Shown piece after piece: positions 24,601 to 39,000 of a DNA stretch of 64,000 bases. The stretch's first letter is position 1. The number at the start of each line of letters is the position of its first letter. The notes under the pieces are model-generated. The model was given only the letters and a program-made list of their open reading frames with translations, made no database searches and was not told the DNA's origin. Made by a program: the position numbers and the translations under genes. The DNA is from Hymenolepis diminuta (lineage: Eukaryota > Platyhelminthes > Cestoda > Cyclophyllidea > Hymenolepididae): NCBI GenBank assembly GCA_900708905.1, contig CAADRB010000024.1, forward strand, positions 1,460,723-1,524,722. Reading direction: 5' to 3'.

Positions 24601-27038
24601 TCAAAACTTTGTTGTACATTAGTATTATTTTCATGTTCCATGAATAAGGATAACATTTATCCCTTGGCTCAACCTAAATAATCCTCTTAGAAGTCTAACT
24701 AGCTGCACACAACTTCAACTTACATACAGCAGAGCCCTCTGGTATAAGCTGCCCCAAAAATTAGCTAGGCTGCGTCCAAAGTACTGAGAACACAGAATGT
24801 ATTATGCGGAGAGAGTATACTGCAAATTGAGTACAATCAACGCTACGCTGCACGAAATCAGTCGCTGATTTGCTGAAAAGTCTCAACAAGCACGTCTCTG
24901 TACGTAATCGGTGGCATGCGCATACTTTCCAGAATGTTCCAGCTTGCGAGATTCTCTTGATCAGCCTTGGTAGCATTGTACATTCTACAATAGCTTGAAA
25001 AAGGGCAACTGACTTCGGCTTAGAAAAACTGGCCTCACTAAGGACTTTCTCCTTGTTTTAATTAATGTGCCTTAGATATGAATCTGCTTATGTTCTCTTT
25101 TTGGTTTTCCTTCGTACGTGGTTGCTCGAAAGAATTTTCGCTGTAAAAGAGCCAAAACGAAAATTTTTCTTGAAGCATCGTCGCGAAATTTCCGCTGAAC
25201 AAACTCCTCATATCTGTGAATGTGTGTCTAGATATTAACCTTCTGGAGAAATTGAGATAACTTTAAGCCTTTAATTTAAGACAACTTTAGAAATTGTGGG
25301 TAGGTCGTAAGAGAGGATTGGCTCTACGTGATCTTAAATTATAATTTTGATTGGAGTCAACACTACTCCTCGAAGCACTGACTCTGTTCCCTTCCTCGTG
25401 AGGGACGTATTTCACTTTATAATTTTCAAATGCTCCAAAAATCAACTGTCATTGTTTAATCCCCTGGTTTCCGGATAAGATAATATCCTCGATATTCAGG
25501 ACTTGCTGTAAACTTAGTCTTTTTTATCTTCTTACAGCCATTGGGAGGTAGATAGGACCAGCAAAGGCATCATAGCGGATTTCATTAGAAATTATTGATG
25601 GTGAATTCGATGAGCAATATCATTATTAAAACTCTATTTCATCCGTTTAAGGAATGTTGTTTCAATGTGTTCACTGAACACTTAGTTATCTAATGGTTTA
25701 AATGACCTTTAGAAGTGTCCTTTAATTAATTAACTCAGTCTGATCAGGTGAGTCCTATTTTTAATTACCCAGTTGGTGCACACTTTTGATTCCTCCCAAA
25801 GAAAGGTTTAATTATCTCTCAATTAATTGACTAGTTAAGGTCAATTTAAATCACTCCTTGCGAGAGAAAGAGAGGTAGCAACTGCATTAATCTTTTCTGC
25901 TTCTTCGGCAAGTGTGACAAAAAAGATAAGCCGCGAGCACAATCACGTTGAAATGTGCAGATCTCAACCAAAGTGACGGCGTAAATCAAGTCCCAACGTG
26001 TGCATATTAAATTAGTATGACTAGATGGGCGCTATTATCTCTAAATCTCTCTTTCTCTATTAAGGTCATTGATTTGCTTTGCTAGCTCTGCAAATACCCA
26101 CACTGTCAAATCACTGTCAATCCAATCTCCTGACTCACTATTACCCATGACAGCAAAAATTACATTTTTTACTCATGGATAACATCTAAATAAATGGTAG
26201 AGCAGAGGCTTTTTAGGGAATGCATGAGGGATTTGGGGACGGGGTGAGCTATAAATCTAAGGCCTTACCGGATTCTGAAATTGTCATTGTCTGCCAATTT
26301 AATGCATTAAACTACCCCTTGTCATTATGGTGAAATTCCGAATTGCTCGATTTTGTACGACTAAATAACCACTTATTTTCACATATTTATTAAATCAGCT
26401 AGAAAACGGGAATCTTCTAGTTTGTAGACCGTGGTCTGTTAGCCGGTACCTTCCCTTTTCCATGCATTGGTGAAAAGTTAATAACAACATGTATCTGAGC
26501 AGACAATTTCTCTTTTTTCTTTCCGTTCCATTGTGGTTTGTTTTTTAGTAAGAGTTGGTTAAATTTTTCTGCTAGGATTCGGCACCCTGTTTCTTACCAA
26601 ACACCTGCCTCACATCAGCCTTAGGTTTTGTGTGAGAAACTTCAGATGTGCTCTGTTCGGTAATTGGAAATTGCATGAAAGTTTGACAGTTGTATTAATT
26701 TTTCTATGAAGACTCACCCGGAGACTTGCCTACGCGTCTATATTTGTATGAAAAGGTTAATCGGAGGGACTTTTCCGGCTAGGACTTTAACCCTCAATCG
26801 TCTCCCGCTGTACAGATTCATAATCGAAAGCGCATTCGATCTTAGAATTGTCATGAGTATTGCCAACCCGGCTCTTGACCTTCATGACACCTTCATCAGC
26901 TAACCATATTTTGCTGCCATTTTAGATGTCAATGTCCCGAAACCGGATGAGAGATCTATCATGACATACGTCTCTTCGATGTATCAGATGTTAAACAAAC
27001 ATCGAAACAAGAACAAAAACGCAAATCGGGTGGGAAAG
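21676..27038 (+). CDS. Spectrin exons 1-5: actin-binding CH1-CH2 domains (residues 1-256)
   Basis: Exons: 21676-21774, 21829-21996, 22066-22182, 22490-22760 and 26926-27038. CH1 begins at [11 protein letters not shown] and includes [17 protein letters not shown], then VHLENIG and [18 protein letters not shown], all hallmarks of the beta-spectrin actin-binding module. CH2 contains [34 protein letters not shown] and, after a 4.2-kb intron that splits an Asp codon, [19 protein letters not shown]. Together they form an F-actin-binding tandem. A short Asn/Lys-rich linker leads to the first repeat. All borders are GT/AG. Confidence 0.93.
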
Positions 27039-30000
27039 GTAAGATTGCAGTTTAACGTGGCTCTTGACCAAAAGTCGACAATCAAAATAAACTTCGCAAT
27101 TTTAGTCATTGCACTCTTTTAATGTAAAATATTCATTAAAATCATGTGAAATTAGGCTTATTTGGAGCACGTTTTCACTTCTCTGGTGCCCTTTTCTCAA
27201 ATATGAGCACTCCCATTGTGACACCATCGTCGCATTTCTGTTTAGGTGCTTGTTGTAAGAGTGAATATAATAAACTCAACTCGTTCTCATTTGAGAAACC
27301 AACTTGTTTAGCCATTAAAAAATGACTTTTCTCTCACAAAATTACTTCTCCTGCTGCACTTCTTACATTTGAGCATATTGAGTGGGCCCAAAAAGGTTTA
27401 CTTCATATAAGATGTTTTGTTAATGAAGTACAGAGATTCTTCAAGTCTTCGATGGCGCTTCAAGCACGGTTAAACTTTAAATGAACGCTTCATTAATATA
27501 CATTAGAATTTTTCGATTACAAAACTCCGATCAATTAATTAATTAATTCTTGGTGTTATTCTACTTTGTGTTCTGCTCAACTTAACATAATTTTTTTGTC
27601 ATTACGGAAAATACTTAACGCTTACTAGAGAGCACGATGGCACCCAGAGTATATGAGCAGTAATTCCCTATTCAAAATATCAAATGAATTAAACACCACC
27701 CGGATTTATATTTTGGAAAACTATAACAAGAAGATCGCACATGACATAAGATGTCATATGAACTTCTAGAAAAACAAGGCGTTCCTTTGCGGTTTCTTAA
27801 ATTGCTGGGGGCTCCATTTCATAATCTGTGGCCTTGTGTTCTACATGACAGGTCTTAATGGTCTTTGCGTGTATATAGTTGATATTCAAAATTCGATAGC
27901 CTGGCACCGGGTCTAAAACAAGTTCTTTTTGTCCATATCAGTCAGTATTGTTGCATAAAAATGGTACATTTATAGAAATTATGAAGACATTTTTACGCTG
28001 TGTCACAGTCGGTATTTTCAAAATTTAGCCAGAACGAAATAAGACCTACTTGTTCATCCCAAAACAAATGACCTTGAGACTTTCCTCGAAAAGTTTTAAA
28101 AGGAGAAAATACATGTTAGTATTATTTATGGAAAAGATTATGTTCACAATATTCGAAGTTTGTTGATTGATCATATCATTGAAATGGATCCAGTAACAAT
28201 TTTTTGCCATAATTAGAGTTTACTCCAGGTGAACTCTAATTAAGCATAATAGCAATTTTGAATAGAGACAAAGCATTCCCAACTTGACTTGATTTTTAAG
28301 GATTTTTCATCCTCTTCAATGGGAAATTTATCAAACGATAGCTGAAATGATGTATATTCCAAGAATTTTATGACAACGGTCAATTCGTGGCTTGTCAACT
28401 GCCAATTTTGATTTTCATTGAATGGATGATGTACCTGAGAAAGTGCAAGTTTTAATCGTATATGAACGTGTTTTTTGTCAATCTCAGCCAGATTCCCAAC
28501 TAAATCCGATCATGCACTTGTAAAGGACCTCAATTATAAAAAAACCTGATAAATTATTTTGTGCGTAGCCAACTAATGTCTACAGACAGAGGAGGCTAAA
28601 TAAGAGCTGATGAGATTCTCATTTTCAAAAAAAAGAGTTCAACAGAACGGAAAGGGGTCTCGAGATTTTATAAATGAAAATTTAATTTGAATTCATTCTT
28701 TGACCACAAAAACTTAATACTCATTAATAACATTCTATTTCTTCCGTGTATGGCTAGTACTGTATAGGTATCTCAGTTTGCCTTTTCAATTTAATGACAG
28801 TTCATTCCACCCTATTGTCTAATTCAAAGCTCTCTGGTTTCTACACAGCTTTACTTTAAAAATTTAAAATTTAGGATTCAAAATACCAAAAAAACCCTTA
28901 ATACAACCAATTTGGGCTTATTTAGTCACATTCTAACATTAAATAACACAACTTTCCCATTCTTTTTCCCACAGACTATCAACCAGGCGATTGATTTAAG
29001 CAGTAAAATCAACGAATACGAGGTTGGAATCAGAAACCTGTTGCAATGGATTCGGAACAAGAGCACATTCTTCCGTCAATCTAGCAAGAATCTTCCTACC
29101 ACTCTGAATGAAGTCACCAAAGCTCTGTCAAATTTCACTCAATACCGACGGGTTGAAAAGTCCCAAAAGTGAGTTCTATTTTACCTTGTGAGCAATTGTT
29201 CTCTCCTCTAAATTTTCACTTTAACGGATATAAGAGGTAGTGAGGAAGGGAGCGAAGAGTGAAATTTGAAGATTTCTTTCCAGAGAAGTGAAGGTTTCTT
29301 TTGATTTCTTATGGAAATCGATGTAAATTCGTCTATGAAATAGTATGAAGTATATTTTTTGAAACTGAGCTATGAATCCTATATACTTGGAGATGGGACT
29401 GAATTGAAGTTGTTCAAAAACAAAGACTTACATTCATTTGCTTGTTTGATACTATATTTTTGAAGAACGTGTACATCTCCAATTGCTCGATTTTCCAGAA
29501 TGCAGTAGTGGTATCTCTCTCGTTTTCATTGCAATAGAGCGGTTAGTTGTTAAAACTTAAAATTTGAAGCTATTCGGCGGTCAATCTTCATTTTCGTGCA
29601 ATCTGAAGTCTATCGGTTCATGCTTAGTGATGTAGAACTGGTTAAGTAAGGTCGACAAGACGTGGAAGAATGTAAGCTTTACTTCCTTCCCTCTACCCGA
29701 GTCAAGAGTTTATTTAAATAAATTTCATACAAATTTCTCTGCACGTTCTCCGCAGTTTTAGAACAAATCTAATGTGTAACGAATCTTGGCACATTCTTTG
29801 GATGTATAACGCTTGGTTTTCACTTAAAGGCGACCAAACTCACGTGAGAGGATACAAAATCCTACTCGGGAATTTCACACTTTCGTGGCTGAGATAATCG
29901 AATTTCACTGAATTTAGGGTTATTTTTCGCCTTTCTCACTTACTCCTGATAAAATGGAATGCAAAATTTACCTGATTAATCTGTCCTAGAATAGCTTTGC

Positions 30001-33000
30001 AAATCGTGGAGTGGACTAGTTACCACTTGCGAATATCATATAACGGTTTAAATTTATGTTTTTTTGTAGACTCATTGCTAAACTGTCAAGCTCGCTATTA
30101 GTCAGAAGTCACACGTATGAGTAACTGTATTTTATCATTGTTACAAGGTACAAGAATGAGAAAAAAGACAGGATAAGATGACCAGGATGAAGAGAGGGTA
30201 TAAAAAAATCAAGAAATTTACAATTTTTTACAAATACTTCAAGCGTTACAGAGAAATGACTTAGAGAAAGAAAGAACCAATCAACATAGTGATACCAGTA
30301 TTAAAACTGTGTGTTTAGAAAGTGAGTTTACAGACATTGTGCCTACCTATCAGAGCAGCGTCTGCTTTTCATTTAGAGACTAGCAAACGCTAAACAAAGA
30401 AATCACTAACACCTGAGAGCAATGCCATGTGTCAAGCCATACGAAATTGCCATTCTGGTTGACAGAAGATACATTTGAGGCCTTTACTCGGTTGTTTTTT
30501 GTATATGAAGCGCATTGAATGGTATTATTAACCATTTCATGGCAAAATATTTCTCACAATTAATAGAGAGGTTCAGCTTCAAGATACAGTTCTCATATTT
30601 TTATTTCTATCGATTATGGAGCCAAACTGATCTAAATTAATACGAAATAATGTTTTTTATGAATAATAATGGGAAAATATGCATATAAGAAAGGTGAAAG
30701 GATTTTGGGATGTTAGATTCAAGACAAGATTTCAGTGAACATTTTGTTTGCCATATCTAACGCGTGTTTAGAGGTTATCTGATGATATGCAAGGAATTCG
30801 GAGTTCTTACGTTTTCATTTTCACGTTTTCACAGTTCTCCCTCCTCCGTTTCTGACTCTATCAATGGGAAACATACTTGATCGTCATGATTGAGTTCCAC
30901 ACGATGCTTGTTAAACTGACATTTAAATTAGCAAATCAATCCTTGTTTCATTTTGTTTCTTCTTATTTAATCAAAGAAGTAGATGAATGAATGTGCCTTG
31001 GAACACTGATTTAAATCCGGACCAATTCCAGGAAAGATATTAAGATAAGGTTGTCGCTGAAGCAGGCTAACATGAAGTTCGTTAGCAGAAAATGCATTGA
31101 ATTTATAAAGGAGAAAAAAGATAGTTGGAGTAAGACCACTGTTCAATGACACGGTATCGGTTATGTGAGCCTGTTGCTTCGAGATCAATATGCACATCCG
31201 CGAAGTCTGACGTCACGAGATCGGAATGCCATCCCTCTGCCCAAGTTAAGCGTTTGTAACGCTTCCCCTGCTGAGCTTGAGCAACTTTAAAATCAGTTCT
31301 CTTATCGCTAACGCCTGTAGGCCTATGCAACTGTGCTTGTCTCTAGGCTCGAATGACGCGTTGTCGACATGCAGAGCAACCACAAAGCGTGTTCTCAAGT
31401 ACGTATAGTCATGAGATGAGGACTCCCATAAAATAGCGATTCTTACTTGCGAGAAGATGCTTGCGAGACGGCATTTATGCGGTAAGCATTAAAATGGCCT
31501 GTTTGACCATTTCAGCTATGACATTATTCTCATAAATTCGATTCAAGTCGGTAATGTTGCTTCATATATTTGAGGTCTACATTAAAAACAGTTAAGCGAT
31601 TCAAATCTAAAATCTAACTGATTACCTGTTAGCTATATTCATAAAATATCGATCTAAGCAGAATTGCACTGATCCAGATGAAGCTATATACATGATGTAG
31701 ACGTGAAGATCACCTTATGTCCATTCAACACATGTCTTGGTGTTATTTGGAGTTCTTTAAAGTGGGAGTTTCAATCTGCCAAGGCTGAAATTAGAAGATA
31801 TTTATCTTCAGTAAATGAAACTCACAACAATCCAGGTATAGAATTTCTGTAAAACTCCAGGTTTATCGAATCAATTTTAATTCTTCTGATTATCTATTGA
31901 CATTGTACAATCTCTTAGTACTGGTAAATTATTTCCCAGAGGAAAAACATGACTGCAGAGAAATAAATGTCTTTTGAATATTATTTAAAAGAAATTACCT
32001 TAATTATTTTCTATTTGTCAAAACTGAACCCTTGATGTCAAGTCATATATGGAGTCACTGCATTTGGTATAATCAAATTGGGGTCGTTACAAATTTGTAT
32101 CGCCTTTTGGTATCACTTCCCACCACCGACCGGGATGTCTCAAGCATTCAACTTGTTAGCGAAATGCTGGGTTGGCCCAAACCTCACCTTAAGGCAACTA
32201 AATTACCGGTCTCCATCATCCAAAATAAGAACTCGGAGGAGAACTCTCAGTCACTTCGGGATTCTGTTCCATTAAGGTTTAATGGATTAGCCACAACAAC
32301 TATTTGAACAATAAGGGGAATTTGTAGAAAATAATTGAGTCCTGCTTTGATAGTTCGAAAGACAGATAAAGGGCGGAATCATTACATGAAGCCATATTAC
32401 AGCCATTTAATGATGATATTGTTTCATTTCTAGATATGAAGAAAGGACAAAGCTGGAGGAGACTCTGTTTACAATCAACCTTCTGACCAAAGAGCTCCAC
32501 GCAAAGGCCTATGCACCAACGGATCCTCAACTCAAATTAGCTGCGATCAGTAGTGCCTGGCAAACTCTTGAACACACAGAGCATGATTATGAAGAAGCAG
32601 TCAGGAATGCCTATCTCCAGTAGGTTAATTTTATTCATTTCCGGTATTCAGACTGAATTGACCTTAATGCGTTTCACACGATTTAATTATTTAGTTTTCA
32701 AAGTCCTGGCTCACAATTACTAATTTGACGGGAATGTTTTCTAATTAACTCAATTCTAGCTAAGCACCATTTTGACAACGTGGCACTCATCTGCGTCTTA
32801 TTCTTGTTTCATTAAATTAGCATAAAATATAATTTAAGAAAAGGGAAATGTTGACAACATTGAATATCCTGTAGCTACTCTTACATTTGACCAGGATTAG
32901 CCAGTGCGGCTGGCCATCAGCATCAGTGAACATCAATCTTGTGACCTCTGCCTAGAAGCACCAAATATCTTTTACCCTTTAACAGAGAGGAGGTTCAGGA

Positions 33001-36000
33001 GTTTAGAATTGAGATATATTCATTTTGTCATCCTCCTTTCGGTCAGTATTAGCTGATATGTTAGGGCATTCCGATGGATGGATGTGCATTGATGGGTATC
33101 AAATCTGTAGTGGCATTCTATTTGCCATTCTCATTGTTAACTAAAACGCTCAAAGTATTAAATTTCCAACTAAAGTCCCGGAGCAGCCACAATCCAGGAC
33201 AGAACCGCTTAACTGCGAAACACCAAAATATCCAAGTTAGAAGAGAGTTGAGAAACTAGATAGGTATATTGAGCATTTTCGAGAAAGTTTATTTGACTTA
33301 TATTTATCTTCGAACTCCTCTGCGTCACCGGCGAATCTCAAAGACATCTTACCACTTTTAAGGCTTTTCTTAAGTAAGTTTAAAAATGGCATTTACTTAT
33401 AATAATTGATCTTAAAATACTCCGCACTCATAACCAATTCATTTATATAAGAGGAATCAAACGCATTCATAGAAATGACAATTTATAGTTGATTATTATT
33501 AATCATACAAATTAAATATTGTACCTCATTTAAGCATCTCAAAGTCAAGGATTATATTTGATTGATAGACCATTTCAAACCACAGGGGGTATTCGTCACG
33601 AGTTACTGTTATTAACGGCTTGATTTCCAGGGTTGTGGTTCAAGTTTCTTACGAACCAGTTGATGAGAGATATATGGAACGGTTTTTTTGTTGCTGTCAC
33701 AATTGTCTTATTGCATATGTGACGAGAGGAATGTACTATCTCATCAAGGTTTTGAAACTCAGGGTGCTTCAAATAGTCAATTAAGAATTCACGTGCAATC
33801 AGGCAATGTTGTTAGCAGTGTAGATTTAATAGTGAAGTGTGCATACTTAATTAAATAAGACTAATTGATTTATTTAAATTCTTGTGAAGCACCTAAAATC
33901 GATTTAGAATACCTTTCAGTTGAGTTTTTTTCGGTTAGTGCTCTTATTTAAGATGCATGGGAAAAAAATTTTAAAATTACAGTTTGAAAATGACAAGAAT
34001 AGAGGTGAATTTAGATCGATTTAAGTGAACTTACTTGGTGATGTGAATTGGGAACGATGATAAGCAGATCTGCAGAACTTTTGAACTTTCTCCTAATGAT
34101 ATCACATTGCAATGGAGTGATTGGGAATGTTTCCCCTCCTTCCCATCCATTGACCAACATAATCGAAAGCTTAGTCTTCGATTTTAAACTAAATGCATTT
34201 CATTTAAATCGCATAATGGGTACTTTTTATTTGTTCTTTTCTTAATTTCTCTGGTGGCACAATGCTTAACGAGCTAGTCTGTCACATCGGAAATCACTAA
34301 TTCGATGTCCACTCGTACACACTCAGTGAACGAAATGGCTAACCACGCAAGTCAAGTCTGACTTGTAAAGGCGATGACGGAATTCGAATTTCTCGCCATT
34401 GAGGCTCTATAATGCTATTTGGGTCAAAGTATCTTAGACAATTATGCTCAATTGGATCTTGGTTCGAATTCTCTTATAGGGGAAGTGGTATTTTATATTA
34501 CCCCTTTCATGAGTCAGTACTTCATAAAACGCTTCTTATTCCTTTATTAGCAGAAGAAAGTGTACATCTATAGTAAAATTACTTTATATGATAGGGACGT
34601 GGTGCTTATCCGATCTTCAAAGCCATCAATTTTGTGAAATACACGATTTGGAGTCATTTTCTTCTTTGAACTTCAAAAGGAAATTTATTCCAACAGCATC
34701 AACATTTAATGCAAAGAAATGGATTTAGAATAATTACCATAAATATCAGGGCACAACTCTTTGAAAATACACTGGTGTCTCTTTTCACTCACCTGTGTCT
34801 CTGAATTCGCACAATATCGTGTTGTCGAAGTTGAATTAATCTTCATTGTTCCAAATTGATGACACATAGAAAGAAGTCAAGAAAAGACTCCCTCTTGAGC
34901 AATTTTTTTCCAGATTTCAGATTATTAAGTAAGAACCTTAATATTTGACTGCCAAGTTCAAATCAGTCACAATTGAGTTCGCACTGTCTAGAACGGATAC
35001 CATGCTCAGTCACATGGGTATCTCGGGTCGTTTTCAACTTTACCGTCAACATTTTAAATAGTATTTCTTTATAAAGTGAGACGATCCTTTTCACTCTCAA
35101 AAGAAGATGCCTTTGATGAAATTAACACACTTTCTAATTTGCATAGCTTAGTCAATTCTTATTGAATCCATTTTCGTCTTTAGGAATCAAATTTTACTTT
35201 GATTCAAGTAACTTGACTTCATTAAAAGCCTCTTATTCCGAAAGTGTCTGAACAATCCCTGAATTAATGCAGGTAAGTTAATTCGGTCCCATTCCGAAAA
35301 ATTTGTACTTCAAATGGGCAAATTTCGTCTTTCTAATCATAGTAGTTTTAATTTTTAATCGTTTATCTAAAAGTTCAGGCAATTTGAAATGGATTAATTG
35401 ACGTATATCTAAGTTTCAGCCGCATGGAAGTAATTCTTGAGCCACGCCTATTTCCATGTCCATCTTTTACTTTGCGATCGGAATTTAAATTTTGAAAAGG
35501 ATGAAATAATTGAGAAACAATATGTAAAAGAACGGTTTACAATATCTGTTTGCAGCACACGTAAGATAAATGTAACATATTATTAAATATTTGAATGAAT
35601 TTTCACAATAAACTTAAATAATTGCATCATTAATTAATGTCAGTACAAACGAACAAGAATAAATCAGGAAGGGCACAGCATAAGCCTCTTAAATTGTGTA
35701 ACGGAAAAGTTTGTGCAAGTTAAGTACAATTTGGCTCTATTTGATATCGGCATACTTCACAAATTAATTGCCAATCAGAAGTTGGAAACGATACTACTGA
35801 ATTATAAAAGTACACCGATTAATATCTCAAAGGTCGAGGGCTCAATGCTTGTGTAACTATAATTTTCATTATAGTTTCGTTAAGAAATTTTAACTTTGTT
35901 TTGTTTTTTTTAAATATCTAAATGTCAATGTCAATAAATGCAAATTAAAATGTCAACAGACGGTTCGTGGTGATCGTAATTTGAAAAAATGTTGATCATG

Positions 36001-39000
36001 GTGTGAGTATTGACTTTAGATTCATATTCCGCTTATTTCTTATAAACTTGATTATAACTAATAAAGAATTTTTAATATGCTTTATTTTGCTGGCATTTTA
36101 CAAAAAATTTGATTCCATCATCATAAAGAAGTTTAGTGAATTATTACCAAATATGCCCATTCGAATTGCGATTTCTTGATATTTAGTATCATGTCTTGCT
36201 TTTATTAGACTTGAAAAATACGACAAATTAGTTCGCAAGTTTGAGCACAAGGCAGGTCTGCGCGAAGATTGGTTGACCGAAATGGAAGATCTGTCTGAAC
36301 GCCTCCAAAAAATGCCAGGAACCCAAGCTGGTTCTGCAAGAAAGGCCGAAGCCCTTCGAATGGAAATTGAAAGCAAAGAGAAGCGTTTCAGAGAGCTGGA
36401 CAATCTGGCCACAGAAATTGGAAAGTACAAGGAATATCAGCAGGGTGTTAGTGTGCAACAGCACAATGCGAAAATTCAAAGTCGCTGGGCCACTCTTAGC
36501 GGACCTAAAATGAGGGCTCTTTTGGCTCGTCTTGCATTCCCTCAGACTCGAGCTGATATGATGGAACAATTGGAACTCATGATGAACAAGACTAAAGAAC
36601 TTGAAGTAAGTCCAATTTTCTTGCCATGTATATTATTGTTGATCAAGGCTTAATTATAAAGCTACCTCATTTGACCTATCGTTCAAACGACGGTTCAGTT
36701 TATAAGGGCATATATTCGCATATATAGATCTGGATGCAGAGAAAATGACTGACTGTCTGGTGAATCAATAATTCTGCGGTCTTGGTAGGTACAAGCACGG
36801 CAACCCAACAGTCAAGGATTCTGTGTCTGAGGGATGAAGCTTGTGAGCTTAGCTCAGGTGCACTGAAGATGCCCGATTTGGTTCCCTGAAGCTTTAGCTT
36901 AGGATTCACTATACCATAAAACTGAGACTTCTTGATAAGTTAGCACTCTTCATATTCTCGTCATATAAAAGAATAAAATTAAGTAGAGAGTTAAGTATTG
37001 GAAATTTCATTAATATTTAACCGAAGTAAGTGGACAACCGGGAGTAAATAAGCTATATGCTAAATATAATCTTATTCTTCTTAATACACAAGCTCATTTT
37101 TTTGCCATACAGATACAGTTGACACAGCCAACAAAGGGTGAAGTTGAAGCAAAGAAGAATGGAGAAAAGACACTACCTCTTGAGGTTATTCAAGCTGCCA
37201 TGGAAAGACACCATTTGGCGGAAGCGGAATTCTTGCCATTGGGGAAGAAAATTCTACAAACTCGTAACAATGTTGAAAAAATGTGGACGAATGCTCCACC
37301 CATGCCCAATGAGGGTAATACATCTTTTAATTTCAGAATCTTCTAAGGCTACGCCATCTCTAGGCCTGAGATCAGATACAGATCTATGGTGTATTTTATT
37401 AATACCATAGTTAATAGTAGAATATATTCGTAGTTTAACAGCAGCTTAATGAAGATAATACTCAAAGTTCCGAGGGCACTTCTTTGTGATAGTGTAGCCA
37501 ATTTTAGATATTCCAACAAATTCTGAATGAGAGAAAAAATGAATTTCATAGTTAATATTATTACATGTAATTCCTTTACACGAAAGGTCGTATCAAAGAT
37601 GCGATCTGGACGGTTATTAATGTGTCACTTAATTACGCTAGTGGGAAATAAACTTTTGAGACTTTTAGTCTTGTGACCAAGACTTCTACATTGGTCCATT
37701 TGAAGATAAGGCCTCCTTTGCCCTTTGACACTTTAGTTCTTGCCTTTTTTGGAGAGCGTTGGGTTGGAGCTTAGCTTTGAAGTCAACTGAGTAAAAATTA
37801 TGCAAGTTTTCATTTTTTTTTGTTTTTTCCTAATCCTCCATTTTAACCTCGTTTAACCGCAGACGAAGTCATACATCTGATTAGACCCAGATTAAAGGAT
37901 TAGGTGATGACTCCACTCTTTATTATTAAAAGCTCGTTTGTTTTTATAATTTGGAAATATTTAACTAACAAAGCAGAGCTCACTATTTTTATAACTATTT
38001 ACTTAAATGATGTTTAGCTTCAGAATTCGCACCTACTTTTGGTGAGTTGGCTTTCATGATTCTATCGCAGTTGCATTATCGGAACGATTTCGAATAAATA
38101 AAATTTAAGATTCCGCACGATCGACATTGAAATCGGATCAATTTCATGAATTACGTTAAAGAGCTTCTATTATTCGGCCTTTTTCCGCTTTCAGAAAAGG
38201 AAAAAGCTGACGATTTTCAGAAATGTCAGACTGTGCTTCAACTCTGGAATAGCGTTTCAGAACGAAGTCGCGAACGAAAGTCAAAACTTGATGGTGTCAA
38301 CTCGAGTTACAACCTCTCTGCTAGTCTGACAAATGAACAGAGTTGGGTTGAAGCTAAAATCGATTTCTTGAATTCCACTGCTTCTCTGACGAAAGATCCT
38401 CAGAATGCTCGAGATTTGAAGCTAGCTCAGCGACTTTGCAAGAAGCATCAGGTACAATATCATTAAATTACTCATTAATTAAAAACTTCCATTGATTATC
38501 CTATTGGATCTCATTAACTTTTCTCCTCGAATAGTTATTAAAAGCTCATATGATAGGAGTGGTACATTTAGTATCATTACCAAGTAGTCGAGTAGTGGTT
38601 TTTTATTTAAAAATAGAGTCTGTGGAAGTCTATCGTTCTGTATGCTCTTCTATCGAATTAACATCAGCGCATTAACTACACATGTCAAGAGTAATCATGT
38701 TTGAGAAATAAGATCAGAAGACATACTGTTTGATAGGAAGAGCCCGATGAACAAACCCATGAATGTCTTGCATTTTGCCAATAAATTCCTCCAATATATT
38801 TAATGATTTCAGGCTATGGAGAGTGAAGTGAAGGCTCATGAAGTGCTATGGGAGGACTTGAAACGCACTGCAGAACAGTTCATTTCCACTCGATCAGTAA
38901 ATGGAAATATCGATGAAGATTCACTGGCCGATACACGCAAATCTATCCGCTCTCAAGTGGCAAGTGTCACTTCCGCGTGGAATCATCTCCAACAGGAGAT

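Larger units (their letters stand above)
32620..36208 (+). other. Spectrin intron of 3.6 kb carrying SINE copies
   Basis: No exon is supported. Contains a minus-oriented SINE tail fragment at 32890-32965, a near-complete plus-oriented SINE at 34251-34365, and a second tRNA-like unit at 34405-34485. The rest is AT-rich. Confidence 0.6.
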
